From Ridgeia piscesae (taxonomy: Eukaryota > Annelida > Polychaeta > Sabellida > Siboglinidae): a DNA stretch of 64,000 nt. The stretch lies in the NCBI GenBank assembly GCA_025642075.2, contig JAODUO010001348.1, positions 1 to 64,000 on the forward strand, given 5' to 3'. Position numbers and translations under genes: made by a program. Below the pieces are notes generated by a model. That model worked only from the letters and a program-made list of their open reading frames with translations, ran no database searches and was not told where the DNA came from. Shown piece after piece: positions 36,601 through 51,600 of this stretch. How positions within the stretch are numbered: position 1 is the stretch's first letter; each line of letters opens with the position of its first letter.

Positions 36601-39600
36601 GTATTTCTACAGGTATTCATACAGGTATTTTTGCAGGTATTCCTACAGGTATTTCTTGTAATTACTACAGGTACTTCTACAGATATTTCTACAAGTTTTT
36701 CTACAGGTATCTGTACAATAATTTCTGCAGGTATTTCTACAGGTATTTTATAGGTATTCATACATGTATTTCTACAGGTGTTTCTACAGGTGTTCCTGCA
36801 CCCACCTACTAATTAGACGTTCCAGATCGGGCAGTTTGCGAAGCAAGTCTGTCATCTCGCTAGTGACATTTGATGCCTGCATCAGGTCTTCGACAGCGTC
36901 CAGGCGGTCACCAATGGCAACGGGGTGACAGAGCGGGGCACACAGCCACTGCTTGAAGAGCCGTTTGCCTGTGTAGCAACAATTACAGAATGCTCCCTCG
37001 AAACACGGAATACTCCCAACAAAATGGTGGTTCAGTCATGATGGCAAAATACAATGTATGGAATTTATATTTTTCAGCAAAATATGAAGGCAGCATATGA
37101 GTACTGTCAGAGGGAGTGTCTCAAAGATATGTTTCCTTCTTATATGTCATTTCACTTCCTAGTAACTGATGATGTAGTACTTTTAACCTTATTTATTATT
37201 ATTATTATAAAAGTTTGTACCATGAATCAAATGTCCACCTGTAAACATCTGGGAACCATTTCACTAACATTGCTGAGAGCTCTTAAACCCGATTTTGCAC
37301 TTTAGAATCAATTTCGATCCTTAGCAGTGATAACGAATACCTGAAAACTTTCAACACCATGAACTGCCAGCTAGACATTATCACAGGTGTATCGTGGAAA
37401 TAGTGTCCTCGGTAACATTGCAATGGATATTTGTGTTTGAAAAAAATTAATTTAACAACAGATTTTTTTGAAGGATGAATTATCATTATGAGCTCTTTAT
37501 ATTAATAAAATTCAATGTTTCCTCCAAGCTCCTACCCAGAAACTACATCATCAAATCATCCATTCGATAATTCCTCATCTCTTTTGGCGCACTGTTTTTA
37601 ACACAAAACATGTTTCCAAAAATGGACAATTTACAGGAATGACTTACTTAAGTAACATACTTTGTCACGGGGTCATATGAAAACATCTAGCGCAGCTACA
37701 TACCAAACGGGGTCACACAGAGGTCAAGGGTACCAAGTAGAGTGCCTTCTAGTGTGGCCGTTGTGCCATTCTGGATGAGGTCAAGGTTCATCATTGTAGC
37801 TGCGTCGAGCACCTGGAAGGTTCAGGTCTTATATTTACACAGAATTAATCTACTCTCTTTCTTCTGGACACACCCTAGCACGTTTGTCATTCCAGAATAT
37901 GTATCCAAATTCACCCATAGTCATTTACCAAGATACGAGGATGATTAACTAAAATACTACTATGTATTTTATTGTCAATGGAACAGAACCAAAACCTTAT
38001 AAATATATCGATATAATCACTCCTTCAGTTTAAAGAAACTCAGTTTCAATTATCATCAGAACCAACGTGCTAATAATAATAAGATTATTTATAAAGCGCC
38101 ATAAATCTGGAAATATCCATTCGGAGGCGCTGTACATGAGTATGTATACATGAGAATTATAATATTAAATTTGTTAAGGTAAATAAAATACATAAAATAT
38201 TTATAAAAAGTAATAGTAATAAATAATAAAATAAATAAATTAGCTAAAGATAATTATTAAAATAAATGGTATATTGATAATAAAATGAGTATGACATTAT
38301 GTAAAATTAATGTAAAACATGTACAAGATAATAAATAGGTAAAATAAAAATAAACATTAAATAAACTGACAGGTGCCTATACTTCATAAACAGCCCGGAA
38401 TAGGTGGGTTTTCAAGTCTTTTAAAAGTCACGATGCAACAGGTTTTCTTTATCTCGGCAGGGAGCTCCCAGTACTTTATAATTTTGATGTCCTTCCTACG
38501 TGACACAGCGACGTCAACATGCATTGGTTGTTCTATAATGACGAAATATAACGACCGCGTACACATGTGATCATACCATGTGCTGGTTTGCAGCTGGAAA
38601 TGTTGGTTCCTGTTTAGGCACTGTGTCTGCATCGCTGCCCTTCAGGGGACAGTCAACGGGGCGGTACTTCATCAAACCGTTTCAACGAGAGGAGCTCCTC
38701 GTCCAGGCAACATTTCTGTAGATACCTAAAATATAACAACAGTGAGTTCAGATCATACGTTTTCACTTTTCTTATCCAAATTGATATGTTTCCTTTACCT
38801 GTAGAGATTTTTGTTGTATGCTAAATGTCGACTTCCCCAGTACAAATGACATATAATGTCATCGTTCACGTGGGGTAATTGATCTCGTCTCTGTTAATTG
38901 CTGTTTTTGTCTTCCTCATCCAGATGATGTCATTCATTATTAGTACTGAGGAAGTTGACAGGTGACGTCCAACAAGTCTGTACAGGTAAAAGAAACATTT
39001 TGATTTGGATATGAAAACTTTTCATTTGAATAAGAACTATCCTGGGAAATGTTTAATAAACAACTGTGTGTATATTTGTAAAGTGCAGGAACTATCGACA
39101 CGTTCATTCACAGGTGCTTTGAAAATACATAAAATACTGAAGTGTAAACATTTTTGACTGCATTAAATACGTTCTGAATTATTATTAACGCTTGTGTTAT
39201 ATTAATAATATAACATTTATAGCACTTAAATCCTTGGACACGGCGCATGGGAACACATCAAGATAAAAGGATTGATCAATAAAGTCAGCAATCAATATTC
39301 AATTTGTCGATATGGATAGGATCGATATGCCAGAGAACCGTGGTAGATAAGCCAGATTTATTATAAAGGTACGTTTTTAAATGATCACAGAATTATGCAG
39401 CAATTTCAACTGTTTGAACACTAGGAGTAACGACGTTCTGAACACTTAGAGCCTTTACCGAAAAAGCCAAAAAAATCAGAACTAGACCACTGGGGCTGGG
39501 TGTTTTCTTGTTAAACTTCGGCCTTACCATGTGACTGCCCCAAGGGCACTGACGGCAAGGTCGTAGCGTGCTACGGCGGTCTGCCCTAGAGCATCTCCTA

Positions 39601-42600
39601 GTGACAAACACACACACCCGAGTTAACAGTGACAGCAAATAAAAATTACATCAGAGAAAATGGCACAATTCTGGTAAAACGTTACTGAAACAGAAATAAA
39701 AATTTCTAATTTAATGTTTTTAATCAAACATTCATTAAAAGTAGTACACCGAAACGTTAAACATTCCGTTTAAATTCACTTAACCAGACTACCTTCATCG
39801 AGCATCTTTTTGAGTGCGCTGGGCCAGTCTACACCCCCAGTGTCAGTGTCGCCATCTGGCTTGAAGTAGGTGGCACTACACAGCTCCGAGAGAGTCTTGC
39901 TGCTGGTCCAGAATTCTGCCCCGGGACGAAGCGCGTCTCTGAGGATGACCGAAGGACTGTTGCTGACCACACCATGTGTCTTGTCTGATAGTCTCCCCCG
40001 CTCAAACAGCACCTAAAGTGGGTGGTACGAAGATATTTTTCATTTACTTAATAAAAACACTATTTGTCGTAAAACCGCCACACACAACCATGCACAAGTT
40101 GTGCAACATTAAACTAAAAACAGTTTCACCATTTTCTTGTGTTATTACAATAACACAAACACCTTTACGATTTGGCAGAACTGTCGAGTTTCCTAAATAT
40201 ACTAAAACAGGTCCATGTACAAAGTATCACAAGGTTCTGCACAGGATGACTGACTTTTCGAAGGAATTGGCACATGTATTTCGTCACTCAAGAAACATCC
40301 CTGTTTTGATGCTATGCACTTGATGATAAAGCTGCTTAGCGCCACCTAGTGGGCAAAGTCTGTGACCTGTATGTGCTCTGAATGACCAGTCCAAGGATTC
40401 CTCTGTGGAGTCCTGTCTGACTCAGCCATTGTACAAGACAGCATCCAGAACAGACTGGACTAAGAACAACTAGCACAGGGTGACAGAACACCTCAGACAG
40501 CTGACATCCAATATCAAACGTAATGACTTGGAGACTCAGAGGGCTCACCCACACAAAGAGGTTGGTCAATCGCATAATCAATAAGCAATGTTCAAGTTGG
40601 ACTGATGTAAATATCAATGTCCAATACCAAAATAAAGCTGTCTCTGATCATCACATCCAAAAAACTAATTCTGTTTTACATGGGACATTATGAGCTGATC
40701 CCTTAACTTATTAAGATATAAACTATATCTAAACTGAATATTCTCTTTGCATTTCAAAAATAAAATTACATCTAAAGTGATTTTGTTTTCGATTTTAACA
40801 AACTCACAATACAAATTAAATGCAGAAATGAAAAACCAGTTGAACTAAAAATGACTTAGAAAGCACATCTGTGTGAAGGTAAGACATACATTTTTCTGAA
40901 GAAGACAAGACTTCACGCTTGACCGAAGTCCTAGTTCATGTCCCTTCGCACTTACCTGTGTGGCGGGATAGTGACACAGCAGAGTTCGCAGCCTAGAACA
41001 GTGACGGTCATCTGTGAACTGACCAAGCTGAAACAAGAATATAACCAGTTCACCTGATTCAACAGAACACCACAATAAAATATTAACAGTAACAAATTAC
41101 ATCAGCGCCAATATCCTCAGTGAATCTGCACTCAGTGGCACGATAAAACCAACTCATTGCTCAGTGCAAAAGTCATCACCAAATGGATGGAAGTACTGAG
41201 AAGGGAGGAACAGTGATGTTAAAAAGACTTTCAGGTGATGGTAAAATGTAATATTTCTTACTGATCTCACAACGACAGTTCCAGAGTTGCCATGGCAGAG
41301 TGGTGGTCGGGCGGTAGAGCGCTGGCCTGTCAATCGAGGGGACGGTGGTTCAATTCCACCTACCGCTGTTTCGAAACTTAGGCAATTTCGTTCACCCCAC
41401 ATTTGCTTGTCTTTCGGAAGAGACACTAAAAGCCGGTGGTCCCTTCTATCTGGTGTCTATGCCAGGGGAAGTAAAAGATCCCACACAGGGGCTAAATATG
41501 TAACCTGTAGTGGACTCACAAATCCTCGTTGGACTTTAGACGTCCTACAAAGGGCCCCGTCCAGTATCTGAGAGATGAACTGAAAAATCTCTAGTTCTAG
41601 GTAATGGTTTGGTTTGGGGTAGCATTGAAGATTTCTTTGTCAACCACAACATGGCGCAGTTGCAACTCGAATGCTGCAACATGGTGCTGTAGATTTTCGA
41701 GAGTCGATCCTCCATTTCAACACCGATGCGGAATTAAATTAGAGAAGGGTAAAGAGTGTATGATGTGCATGATGTCTTGAGGGATTAAGTTTGAGGTAGG
41801 TAAAAAGTACACGATTCTTCTCGCACTGGCACTGCCCATGTACTTACCCAGAATTTTCCAACTGTGCAGTCTACAAAACAGACGCCATATTCACTGCCAC
41901 AGCCACTCGCGTCATTGGCCTGAAACAATCGACACAATGAATGAAGGGCTTCTGGGTAAATTACATTATCAATCTGCTTCTTTTGTTGATAAATAAAAAC
42001 CTGAACATGCTATCTGAATACCTTAAATATACAAAAACAATGCGACTGATAACAACTCGTGGAACGGTTTACTACAGATTCCGGTAATGACATTTCACCA
42101 ATTCAGAAATGTCATTAGGATGGGTGTACTTCACCCCAACAGTTTTCAAATGCAAGCTAAACATAAAGGAAAACTTGTCTTCATCTTTAATTATATTAGC
42201 TATGTGCAATATTTCTAATGATTAAGATGTTTTACGCCTTAGTGCAGTGGGTATCAAGATTAATGGCAACTTATGTTTTATGGACAACAATATTATGAGA
42301 TGCGATCTGGACGAGCACTAACAAGTCGCAGTATGAACTTAGCCCACTAGATGGCGCTAAATAGTTTGATCATCAAGTGACACCATATTATATGCATGTT
42401 TTTTTATTAAGCAGAAAATGTTTAATCCACACGACTAAAAATAAACATCTTCGGTACAACGGACACGTTTTTGACATCCTGTAGCATGATCATGTGGTAA
42501 CTAATCTCTTTCTACCAGAAATTACACCATGTTACACTACAAACTTGAAGAGACAAACTTCCATTGTCTAACTAGTAATTGTGTGGGCAAAACTGTGACG

Positions 42601-45600
42601 GGACCTTTTCTGTGAGAGCGAGAAGATAGGTGGCACCAGCAGCATCGGAGTCGCCATAACTGTCAGTGAAACAGGGCCTCCTGGTGGCAGCGGTCTGAAC
42701 ACTGCAAACTTCACGCGTCACGACCTTGTCGAACTTCGTGCATGCCCGCCCCACTGAAAACGGAGACACTGCAGGTAAAACGTCTATGTACAGACTAATT
42801 AAGATATGTTGAAACAATTATATATGAAAGTGAATTGCAATGTCACATCAATGTCATATCAATAACCGGTGCATCAACGTTCTATTGTTGTCTGTGCAAA
42901 TGTGTTAACATCCATATTTTAAAAGGTTTGAAAAAGGTTGCCTAAAAATATTTAAAATGTTTTAATCAATATACTTCATATCATAAAATGTGTTCATATA
43001 TCATACGCATCTCAAAAACTATCTGCATGTGCAAGGTGTATTTAAATAATGATGAATTTGGTTAAAAATAGATACGAGGTTGCTTCATTGAAAAGAAAAA
43101 CGTTGTTTGGCGTCATAATTCACTAAGGAAAGATTTCACACGACGTAATGTAAACTCACTCTTCCGGCATCTCTCAGCCATCATGTCAGGCGTCTCCATC
43201 TGTTCAATGCGAGCCACTTTGTAGCCTTTCTGCATGAGAGTGTCTGCGTACCGGCCGAACGCTATCTCTGGAAACCCTGCATGTGCATACTCCCCCTAGC
43301 GACAACAAAACACATGGTAATAACAGAAGCATTTACATAGCACCATAAATCCATGTTTGAAGGCACCAACATTGAAATAGCAGTAATAAATTCAAGATTA
43401 TAAAACTGTGGCATCGAGTGTCCAAATGAATTATCACTAAGAACTAAAGTTAAAATATATGATACCACAATTCTGAAATTATACAAAATATGGTTGGGAG
43501 TTTAACGGAAATGTTCAAATAATGAGATGACAACATTTTGGATCTTACTCTTTAAAAATCTGAATAATTTGTTAACTGTAAATGGCCGTGATATGTAAAT
43601 ATATTTTACAGAATCTAATATGATGAACGTACGATACGAGCAGGTTAGGAGTCCGTTGGACTCCATTGGTTTCTAGTAAAAAGTTAAGCTTGACATGTGT
43701 TTACAAACATGACAGTGGGTGAATGGGAATACCTTCATGTAGATGAGACCCAACTCCTTCACGGCAATGACAGCGTCATTGTGGAACAACTCGTAAAACT
43801 TGCCCATCTATCAACAGACAGACAGTTTTGCCACAGATCTGTATAATCTGCTCTCAAATTGCTAGTGTTATGTAGTATTCTTTGCAATACATTCCACTCA
43901 CAGCAAGTATGACACAGACATAGACACCCGTGTGTCTGCTTACAGAACACAAGCGCAATATCTTATCAGTGTATCCATGAATCTCTTACCAATTTAAACC
44001 ATCCAAAATGAGCATTACGAAAATAATTCCATTTTAAATTAAATAATGATAAAATATTATTTAAAAAATAATTCCGCATAACAAATATAAACGGTTTGCA
44101 TTTATCTCTTTTTAGCAGGGTGTCAAATGTTACCACATATTGTTACCTTGAAGAAGAGAACGATGTCGAAGTGTTTTGACTTCAGTTTCCACCACTGGCG
44201 CATTGCCTGCAACAGGTCACATGACTTCTGTTGAGCATGGGAATGGTGCAAATACAAAATAACGGTAAGTTCTTATGTTGCGCAGTGTAGTGTTTTTTAG
44301 GATTGTTCAACACTAAAAACACTTTACACGTTATTATCTGGCAGACATGTTCATTCATTCAAACACCATCTCAGGTTCACTGGGAAGCATTCAGCCATGC
44401 TGTAATTAATATGCAAAGAGTATTCGTACGCAAATATCCACCTCTCGCTGTCTATAGCTGATTGAATTGGAGCAACATAAAGTGAATAAACTTGTCCAAG
44501 ATGTGACATGACAGCACAGGATTGTAATCCAGGTTCCCTCAATCGAGTCTGACATTATCAGGGCTGCCAACTTAAAGATATTTTCCGTAATGATCGGGGG
44601 GGGGGCAGCAGGGGGCCTACCCTTATATTAAAGAGTAAATATTTTACACTTGGTTTAGGGACAAATGTGTAACGTTATCTCCTGTTCCTGGTCAATCTGG
44701 CAGAACTGGAAATATATCATTGAGGGGGTCCTCCTGAGTTAGAAGACTTGACTATTTGTGGATAAATCGCCCATACAAATTGTGACAGTCAGCCCATTCC
44801 CTGGCTGTAATTAAATCCCAAGTTACTGAAACGTTGATGAATTGTTTCTTTCACTAGTCTGGGTTTGCCCCCTGCCCAACCACCACAGCAGCCACAGCTG
44901 TCATTTGCTGATAAATTGCAACTAGTGAATTATTACATTTTCTTAGGCATGACCACTGGGTATGAACTTGTCAGGACATTAGTTTAAGTTTCGGCAGTTC
45001 TTTGATGTGTACTAGTCTGAAGTCTGATATGTTTATTTCCATAATACAGGAGCAGTTCCAGTTCTACTGTAATCTGAGGTCAATTTCCATAATGATTACG
45101 GAAAATGCGTAATGGTAGGCTACTGAGTTCCGCACTTACAAGTAGTTGTAAATGTTACCATTATACAACTGTAAATCAAACATAGTTATGTAGAATGCAT
45201 CAGTAAACTAACCCTGTAATTTGTTGCAAATGCTTATTACAACCGCATGACCTTACTCCATATACCTGATCTATGGGGATTCTATGCATCAACAGTATTA
45301 AAGGGAATAGAAACAAGGCTTTACCTAAAAAAAAATTTCCATGTATACATAAAGATTAAGTATGTATGTAACATTTGACATCATTCAAAATATAAATAAA
45401 AATACATTTATAGTATAAATTCGGTTTTAAACCCGCCAGTATAGCTTCCGATTCCTGCGGAAAGCCGATATTAATAAGGCGATCGATCACGTGGTATTGT
45501 GGCGTCAAAGATGACAGGCGGACCTTTTTATGTATTCAGAGCATGTTTACAAGAAATTTTTTTGGGTCGGAACGAGCATCATGATAAATTATTGTGCGAC

Positions 45601-48600
45601 ATTCCAATGTAGTGCAAACACTAGTCATCACAGGGAACAAATATTATTTATCTTACGGTTCCACATGAATCAATTGTTTTTACAAAATTGAAGCCAGAGG
45701 TTTCATGGAGCCCTGATTGAGAGTCGGTTCGTGCCGCTGCCTTTGACTTGTTTTCTGAGTAACTGCATCATTTGCAGCCACAAACATTTAACTAACGACA
45801 GAAATGCTTTAATATCACTAGTATGCTGATGTATGAAGGAGGAGTTGTAAATTTAACGTTTTAACGTAACACTTTAAATCCGGGACCCAAATCCCGCAAG
45901 TCAGCATAGCTAAGTTGGTAAACGGGTTAGTTAGTTAGTTGTGTTCACTTTTACAATTGGAAGGACACCAGTTCGAACCTGACACAAAACTATTTTTTAT
46001 ACTTTTGTTTATGTTTTCACTAAATAATAATTATAAACCAAATGAATTAAAATCAATGAATGATGTACTCTTGTTGTTGTTGTAGTAATTATTTATTCAC
46101 GATAAAAATGAAAATATGGTAATTGTATAATTATAATTAACAATGATGTATATTTCTAAATTAAAATTATTGTTACTACTCTTGAAAACAAATTGTGATT
46201 TGTCTTGATAAATGAAATTTAGATATATATACGTCATTGCTATAGACGATTAACATATTTCCAATTTCATGGAGTAAAAATAATTACTACAAAAATAACG
46301 CAAATACAAGCAGTACAGACCATTGTTTTGTGATTCGACTATAAGTATTATTTTGTGAAAAATTTAACAAAACAGTCATTGGGGTGCGAACTGGTGTTTT
46401 TCCTATTGTAAAAGTGAACACTGTTTGTAATGTATTTGTCCTGATCTGGATTGTGGCACAGCGGCTGCAACTGACAAAATAATATAAAATAACTTTGCAA
46501 ATGAACCGAAGACGGCGGTGATCTCAGACAGGCTTCAATTCAATCTAGCATAATATTTTCTACAATTTTTTATTTGTAAGGAATCTTAAGATAAATATAT
46601 GTTCCCTATGATGACCAGTGTTTGTAGTATATGGGAATATCACACAATAATTCATTTTTATGCTCGTTTCGACCCAAAAGTTTCCTTGTAAACATGCTCT
46701 GAATGCAAAGATACAGTGGTCCTGATGCCAGTAGGTGTTCTGTCTGACGTCACAACTGGGCATCCAGAAAATATGCATATTCGAAAAAGTCCACTGGCAT
46801 TGCATAAAATGTAGAATTTCTAATTTGTTAATTTGTTTAATTTTTTTTACTTGGTGGGAATGGAAATATAATACAAATTCAAACATTAGGTTGTTTAAAA
46901 TCAAACATAACTTTATTTGCTACCCGTCAGACTAGTTTTCATATAAATTCTCGATTTAATATCAAAACTACCAGTCGTGTTACATTGAGCTACATAACTT
47001 ACAGGAGTCTGTTTGGCCAGGAAACTCTCCGGAACATATAACGTTCTTGGGTCATACTCGGGGTCGTCATTCAGTCGTTTCTGAAGGTCTCTACAACAGA
47101 GCGAATAACTGAGTAGTCCAACATGTTCAACAGGATTTCAACTATCATGTCCATGCTGAAATTATCAACTGCAAGAACTTACTTGAGTTTACCCGGCTGT
47201 AGAAAGTCAAGTATTTGATGCGGAAATGATCGGCCTTGGTCACCAGGCCCAGAGATGGACGCCTGAAACACAGAGTCAACAGTTTCGGTTTCAGTTTCAC
47301 AAAGTCTCACGCAATAATCAACAAAACAATACAACTAATTCTACTTTATGATTAAATATTTTATGTACAAATAAACATGTTATTCAGCGATGTATGGGAA
47401 GAAACGGCTTTCATCCATGTGAATATGTTTGAAAATTGTGTTACATTGTTTCAGTGTGTCCCAAAAATAGATGCACGCTAATCAAATACGTATGACATAA
47501 AAATGATAGCATATGCCACACAGAACTGGTGTTAAGCAGTGATCATTTTCTAGATATATTTTAAAACGTTTGCAGAACTGTTCTGGTGTCCAGCGACCCA
47601 GCTGTAGACGGAATAATTATTTTACGATGATGTATAAAAACATAAAATTCCACTGATGGAACTCCATGAATAGCTTTTCAAAATATTTAGAAATGTTGAG
47701 TATGTCGAGTTCTCCAAACTAAGGACAAATTTGGGAAAGTCTAAATGCATGAATCATCCACGTCCCGTTAGATCATTTCAGAAATTTCAGTGCAATACGT
47801 GCAAAACTGACAGGTTTACAAACAGACATGCAAAGACTGTTTTGTAACATAGATGCCATGTATAACAAGACTGCACATGGTACATTTGTATTTCAATATT
47901 TCCCGAGTAAAGTAACAGGTAAGTTCTCATAGAGCGCACATTCCAGTCCCTACGTCTGCTCGAACTGCTTTACACTTTACTCCCCGGCAGCCCTGTTCAA
48001 ACGGACACTGTCTCGACTTTTCTGCACTGCATTTAATGGACAATGGCTACCAGTACCGTAAATCCTGTATTACTAGCCGCGGCTACTAATACAGTAGTGT
48101 GTAGCCGAAATGAGGACGAAAACGCCAAAGTTGGGGTGCGGCTTTAAATACAGTAATTTGCCGAAACAAATTGACATTTGGGTCACAGAATTGTCGGTAT
48201 AAACGTGAAAAACTTACCGAAGAAACAAAGCCGGTTTTATAAATAACACATTGTATTACAATTGCCACTTGTGGTAAACAAATGATATAACACAGTTAAT
48301 AAAATCCCATGTCCATAAAATGTTCAGATACAACGATCATAATATGAAAACATGTCACAGTTATACTCCACAAAAGTCCCTTTCATCGTCGCTGTCAAAG
48401 AATGCGTCGGGGAAGGGAACGGCTCGGCGGCGCCATTTCATGTATCCATTTCAACGTTGGCAACATCGTTGACCGTTGCCGTGGGTACGCGTACACCAGA
48501 CAATCATCATCAAACATGATGAAATAATTCCTTTCACAGTTAATATAATCCTATGTCAGCACTACTGTAGTATTGTCGCTGTCAAAGAACGCTGTCGTGA

Positions 48601-51600
48601 ATGGCATGATGGTGTCGTTCAGTGTAGTGTGTCCGTGTCTGAGTCATTGCTGCTGCCGCACGAGCCGGGAAATAAATGTTATGTCATCGTCCTTTGTTAG
48701 CATCAATCCCACGCCGTCTGTTTTGTTTTGACATTAGTTTTAATCTCAGTTCAAAGAACAATGTTCACACGTCTATAAAAGCCAGGCTTCATGCTGATTG
48801 TCAAAATAACACCACACTCTACCAGGGCTTCCCAGCCACTGACGACCAAGTTAATTGCATTTGCTTTCTGGGTCAAGATACAATGTTGTAACCCCGACTT
48901 CCCTGTGCCTGGGCGCTGCCTGGACAAACACGGGTGGCTGGTGGCCTAATTAAGGGACGACTGTCTGAGAAAAATGTGTTACATCCGTTCCCACGCTGGT
49001 GGAGACGCCAAGTTATTACATTGTTGCTAGCCGGCAAGGAAGCGTCTTTGAAGTATAGCCGACACAGGCCTGGGTGAGGATGGGTAGCTTACATTTTATA
49101 GGTGCCAGCATTATGCATGAATCTACATGCAATCCTATAAAACCAAAACTTCTTAACATATTTTAATAATGTTAGCACCATTGAATTGCTTAAATATGTG
49201 GCTACATTTTATTCGTTGGATGTATGGACATTCTGCCACCCAATTATATTCTGATAGCATGGTGAAATTGTGGTTATGTTTTCCCCGTTTTTGTCAAAAT
49301 TAACGTAGTAATATTCCGATTAAAATACATACTGTGTCGTAATTATAAATGCATTACAATAATGAGTCTTTCAGTTATTCATTTATGATCATTATTAGCA
49401 AAGTTATGACTTCTATGAAACAGGTTAAATGTTTCCAAATTGCTTGCGCTACGGCAGTATGTCGCACGCAGTTAATGGTCTTGGCTCAAAGTTGGGGTGC
49501 AGCTTTAAATAAGGGTTTTGCCGATATCAAACAGAGCGGAGGAAATTCGGGATTTAGGTCAAAAGTCGGGGTGCGGCTTTAATTAGGGGTGCGGCTAGTA
49601 ATACAGGATTTACGGTACTCATGGTACATACATATACTAAAACATTAGAAAGCCATGTGTATTATTTTACCAATCACCATGTCAGTGTTTGGTGCAGATA
49701 GGGGTGATGATAACTAAAATGGATTTGCAACCATGCGATAATGTATCACAACACAAATTTGCATTATAAAATAATTCCCAATATTTTATTCCACCTAAAT
49801 AATTTGCATTTACATCTGGACAGAGTCCAAAATGTCACCTCCAAACTCGGCAGCCATCTTGTTTGACATACCTGCTCGGGAGCAGAGAAACCGGCCAGTC
49901 TAGTCTTCGTCTTGCTGCTCAGTGTCATTCTACTCGGGGTTGGTTTGTCACTAGTGGGTGTTGACACACTAGGTGTCGCCACAGGGCTGGTGGTTGGTGA
50001 CGAGGTTGTTCGCTGGATGCGTGGTGTGCCGGCCGGTGGAGGTTTACGCTTTCGCACCTCAACAGAAAAGGACCGCAAATGTATAATTGTACATAAAAGT
50101 TATATACAACTGCATTGATATAGTAAATGACCCAATGTGGAGTAGCTGGGACAATTCTCTGAGATGTCTTGCTTATATATTTAATTTTTTCATGATTTAA
50201 TCTTTACCAGTTATACTACACTTTTATGTAATCTAATGTATAACCTTATTTAATTTTGATTTATTCATATTTTTATCATACATAAAGGCTATTTATATGG
50301 GTCGTTTTACCTTAAATAAATATGTTCGTATTCATAAATTTATGGGAGACAGAAAAACAGATGATGTCGCATGATCAATGATTTTGGACTTGACCTTCGA
50401 GGATATTGGTGTAAAAGACGTCATTATTATTATAATGCATTTATCGGACATGGGATGGCAGAGGACAGAAGTCTGCTAAATTCCTGGGATTCAGATGTGG
50501 CTTAATTATTCAAATTATGATGCAAATCCCACACTTTGTAACCACCAACTTTACACTACGCTGTTTCTTCATAGTGACAGAAATTCGACGAACGTTCAAC
50601 AGACGTAAGACATCTTTTAAAAATAAACAAATAAATACATGTCAACAGTACACGTATACGATAACGTCAAACTCCTGCTTCGTTTCACATAGTTCAAAAG
50701 CAGAATTTTCATAAACTTGATCCACTTAACCTACTTTGGGAGTCGCCTTCCGTCGAGGCGTCTGCTCAGTTCCACTCCCCTCTGATTCAGACTCCTCCTC
50801 TTGCTCCTGCTCCTGCTCAGATTCCTCATCACTGCTCTGCTCTGCCTTGTCTGGCTTGAATTCATCAGCCGAGCTGTCATCATCTTCATCCTCCTCTTCA
50901 TCTTCGTCATCGTCATCTCCAGACTCCACTATTTTACGACGCTTGGCGTCTGACCGGAGATTCCGTGTTGGACGTCTTTTCCCTGGTGCGACCTGGGAAC
51001 ATATATATATATATATATTTTCCATTTCAGTGCTACAGCTCTCAGGTCACTGAACAGTGCCTTGACATTAACATTGACTGCATCATCTTAACTCAGGATT
51101 ACAGCTGCATCAGGAACACCATATGTTGTATATGCCGAGAGTTTAATACTCTACAAGTAACGATTGCATCATTTTACCTCTGGATTTCAGCTGCAATAAT
51201 CCATTTTAGCAACAGGGACATCATATACTATATATTCTGAAAGTTTAGTATTTAACAAGTAACATGGTTAAGATATATTTTTATTTCATAATTCACAATT
51301 AGCATAATGTCCGAACCTACTGTCACTGTTAGTTTGCAGGTTTGCCTCCATTGGTAATGTTTACAAAGACTGTTATCGCTAGCATTATTTACTTATTATG
51401 ATCATCACCCAACAAAAACATCACTAATATGATAAAAACAATCCATCTAAGTTGTTACTTGATAAATTACCTTCGATGACATAAATAATGTTGTCCGCCA
51501 TTACAGGAGTCAAAAATTGTTGCAGTAAGTAAAACAAAAAAATTGTTAGCACCATTGAAGGGCATCAGTCATAAAGGCAATATATAACACGTGCCTCCAC

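Noticed and set aside
40322..42375. TTAGCGCCACCTAGTGGGC and its inverse at 42,335-42,375 as ends of one large element
   Set aside because: The shared segment is about 40 bp with mismatches, MSH6 exons 13 and 14 lie between, and similar GGTGGCGCTA words occur elsewhere; probably separate copies of a short repeat.
44559..45127. hAT-like element with CAGGGCTGCC and inverse GGCTACTG ends sharing TTTTCCGTAAT
   Set aside because: Flanking 8-mers GACATTAT and AGTTCCGC do not match and the terminal similarity is patchy. Left as an unassigned inverted similarity.
46560..46904. 114-codon minus ORF as a gene
   Set aside because: It is the decayed THAP-like relic of the right arm of the foldback element, with its partner in the left arm.
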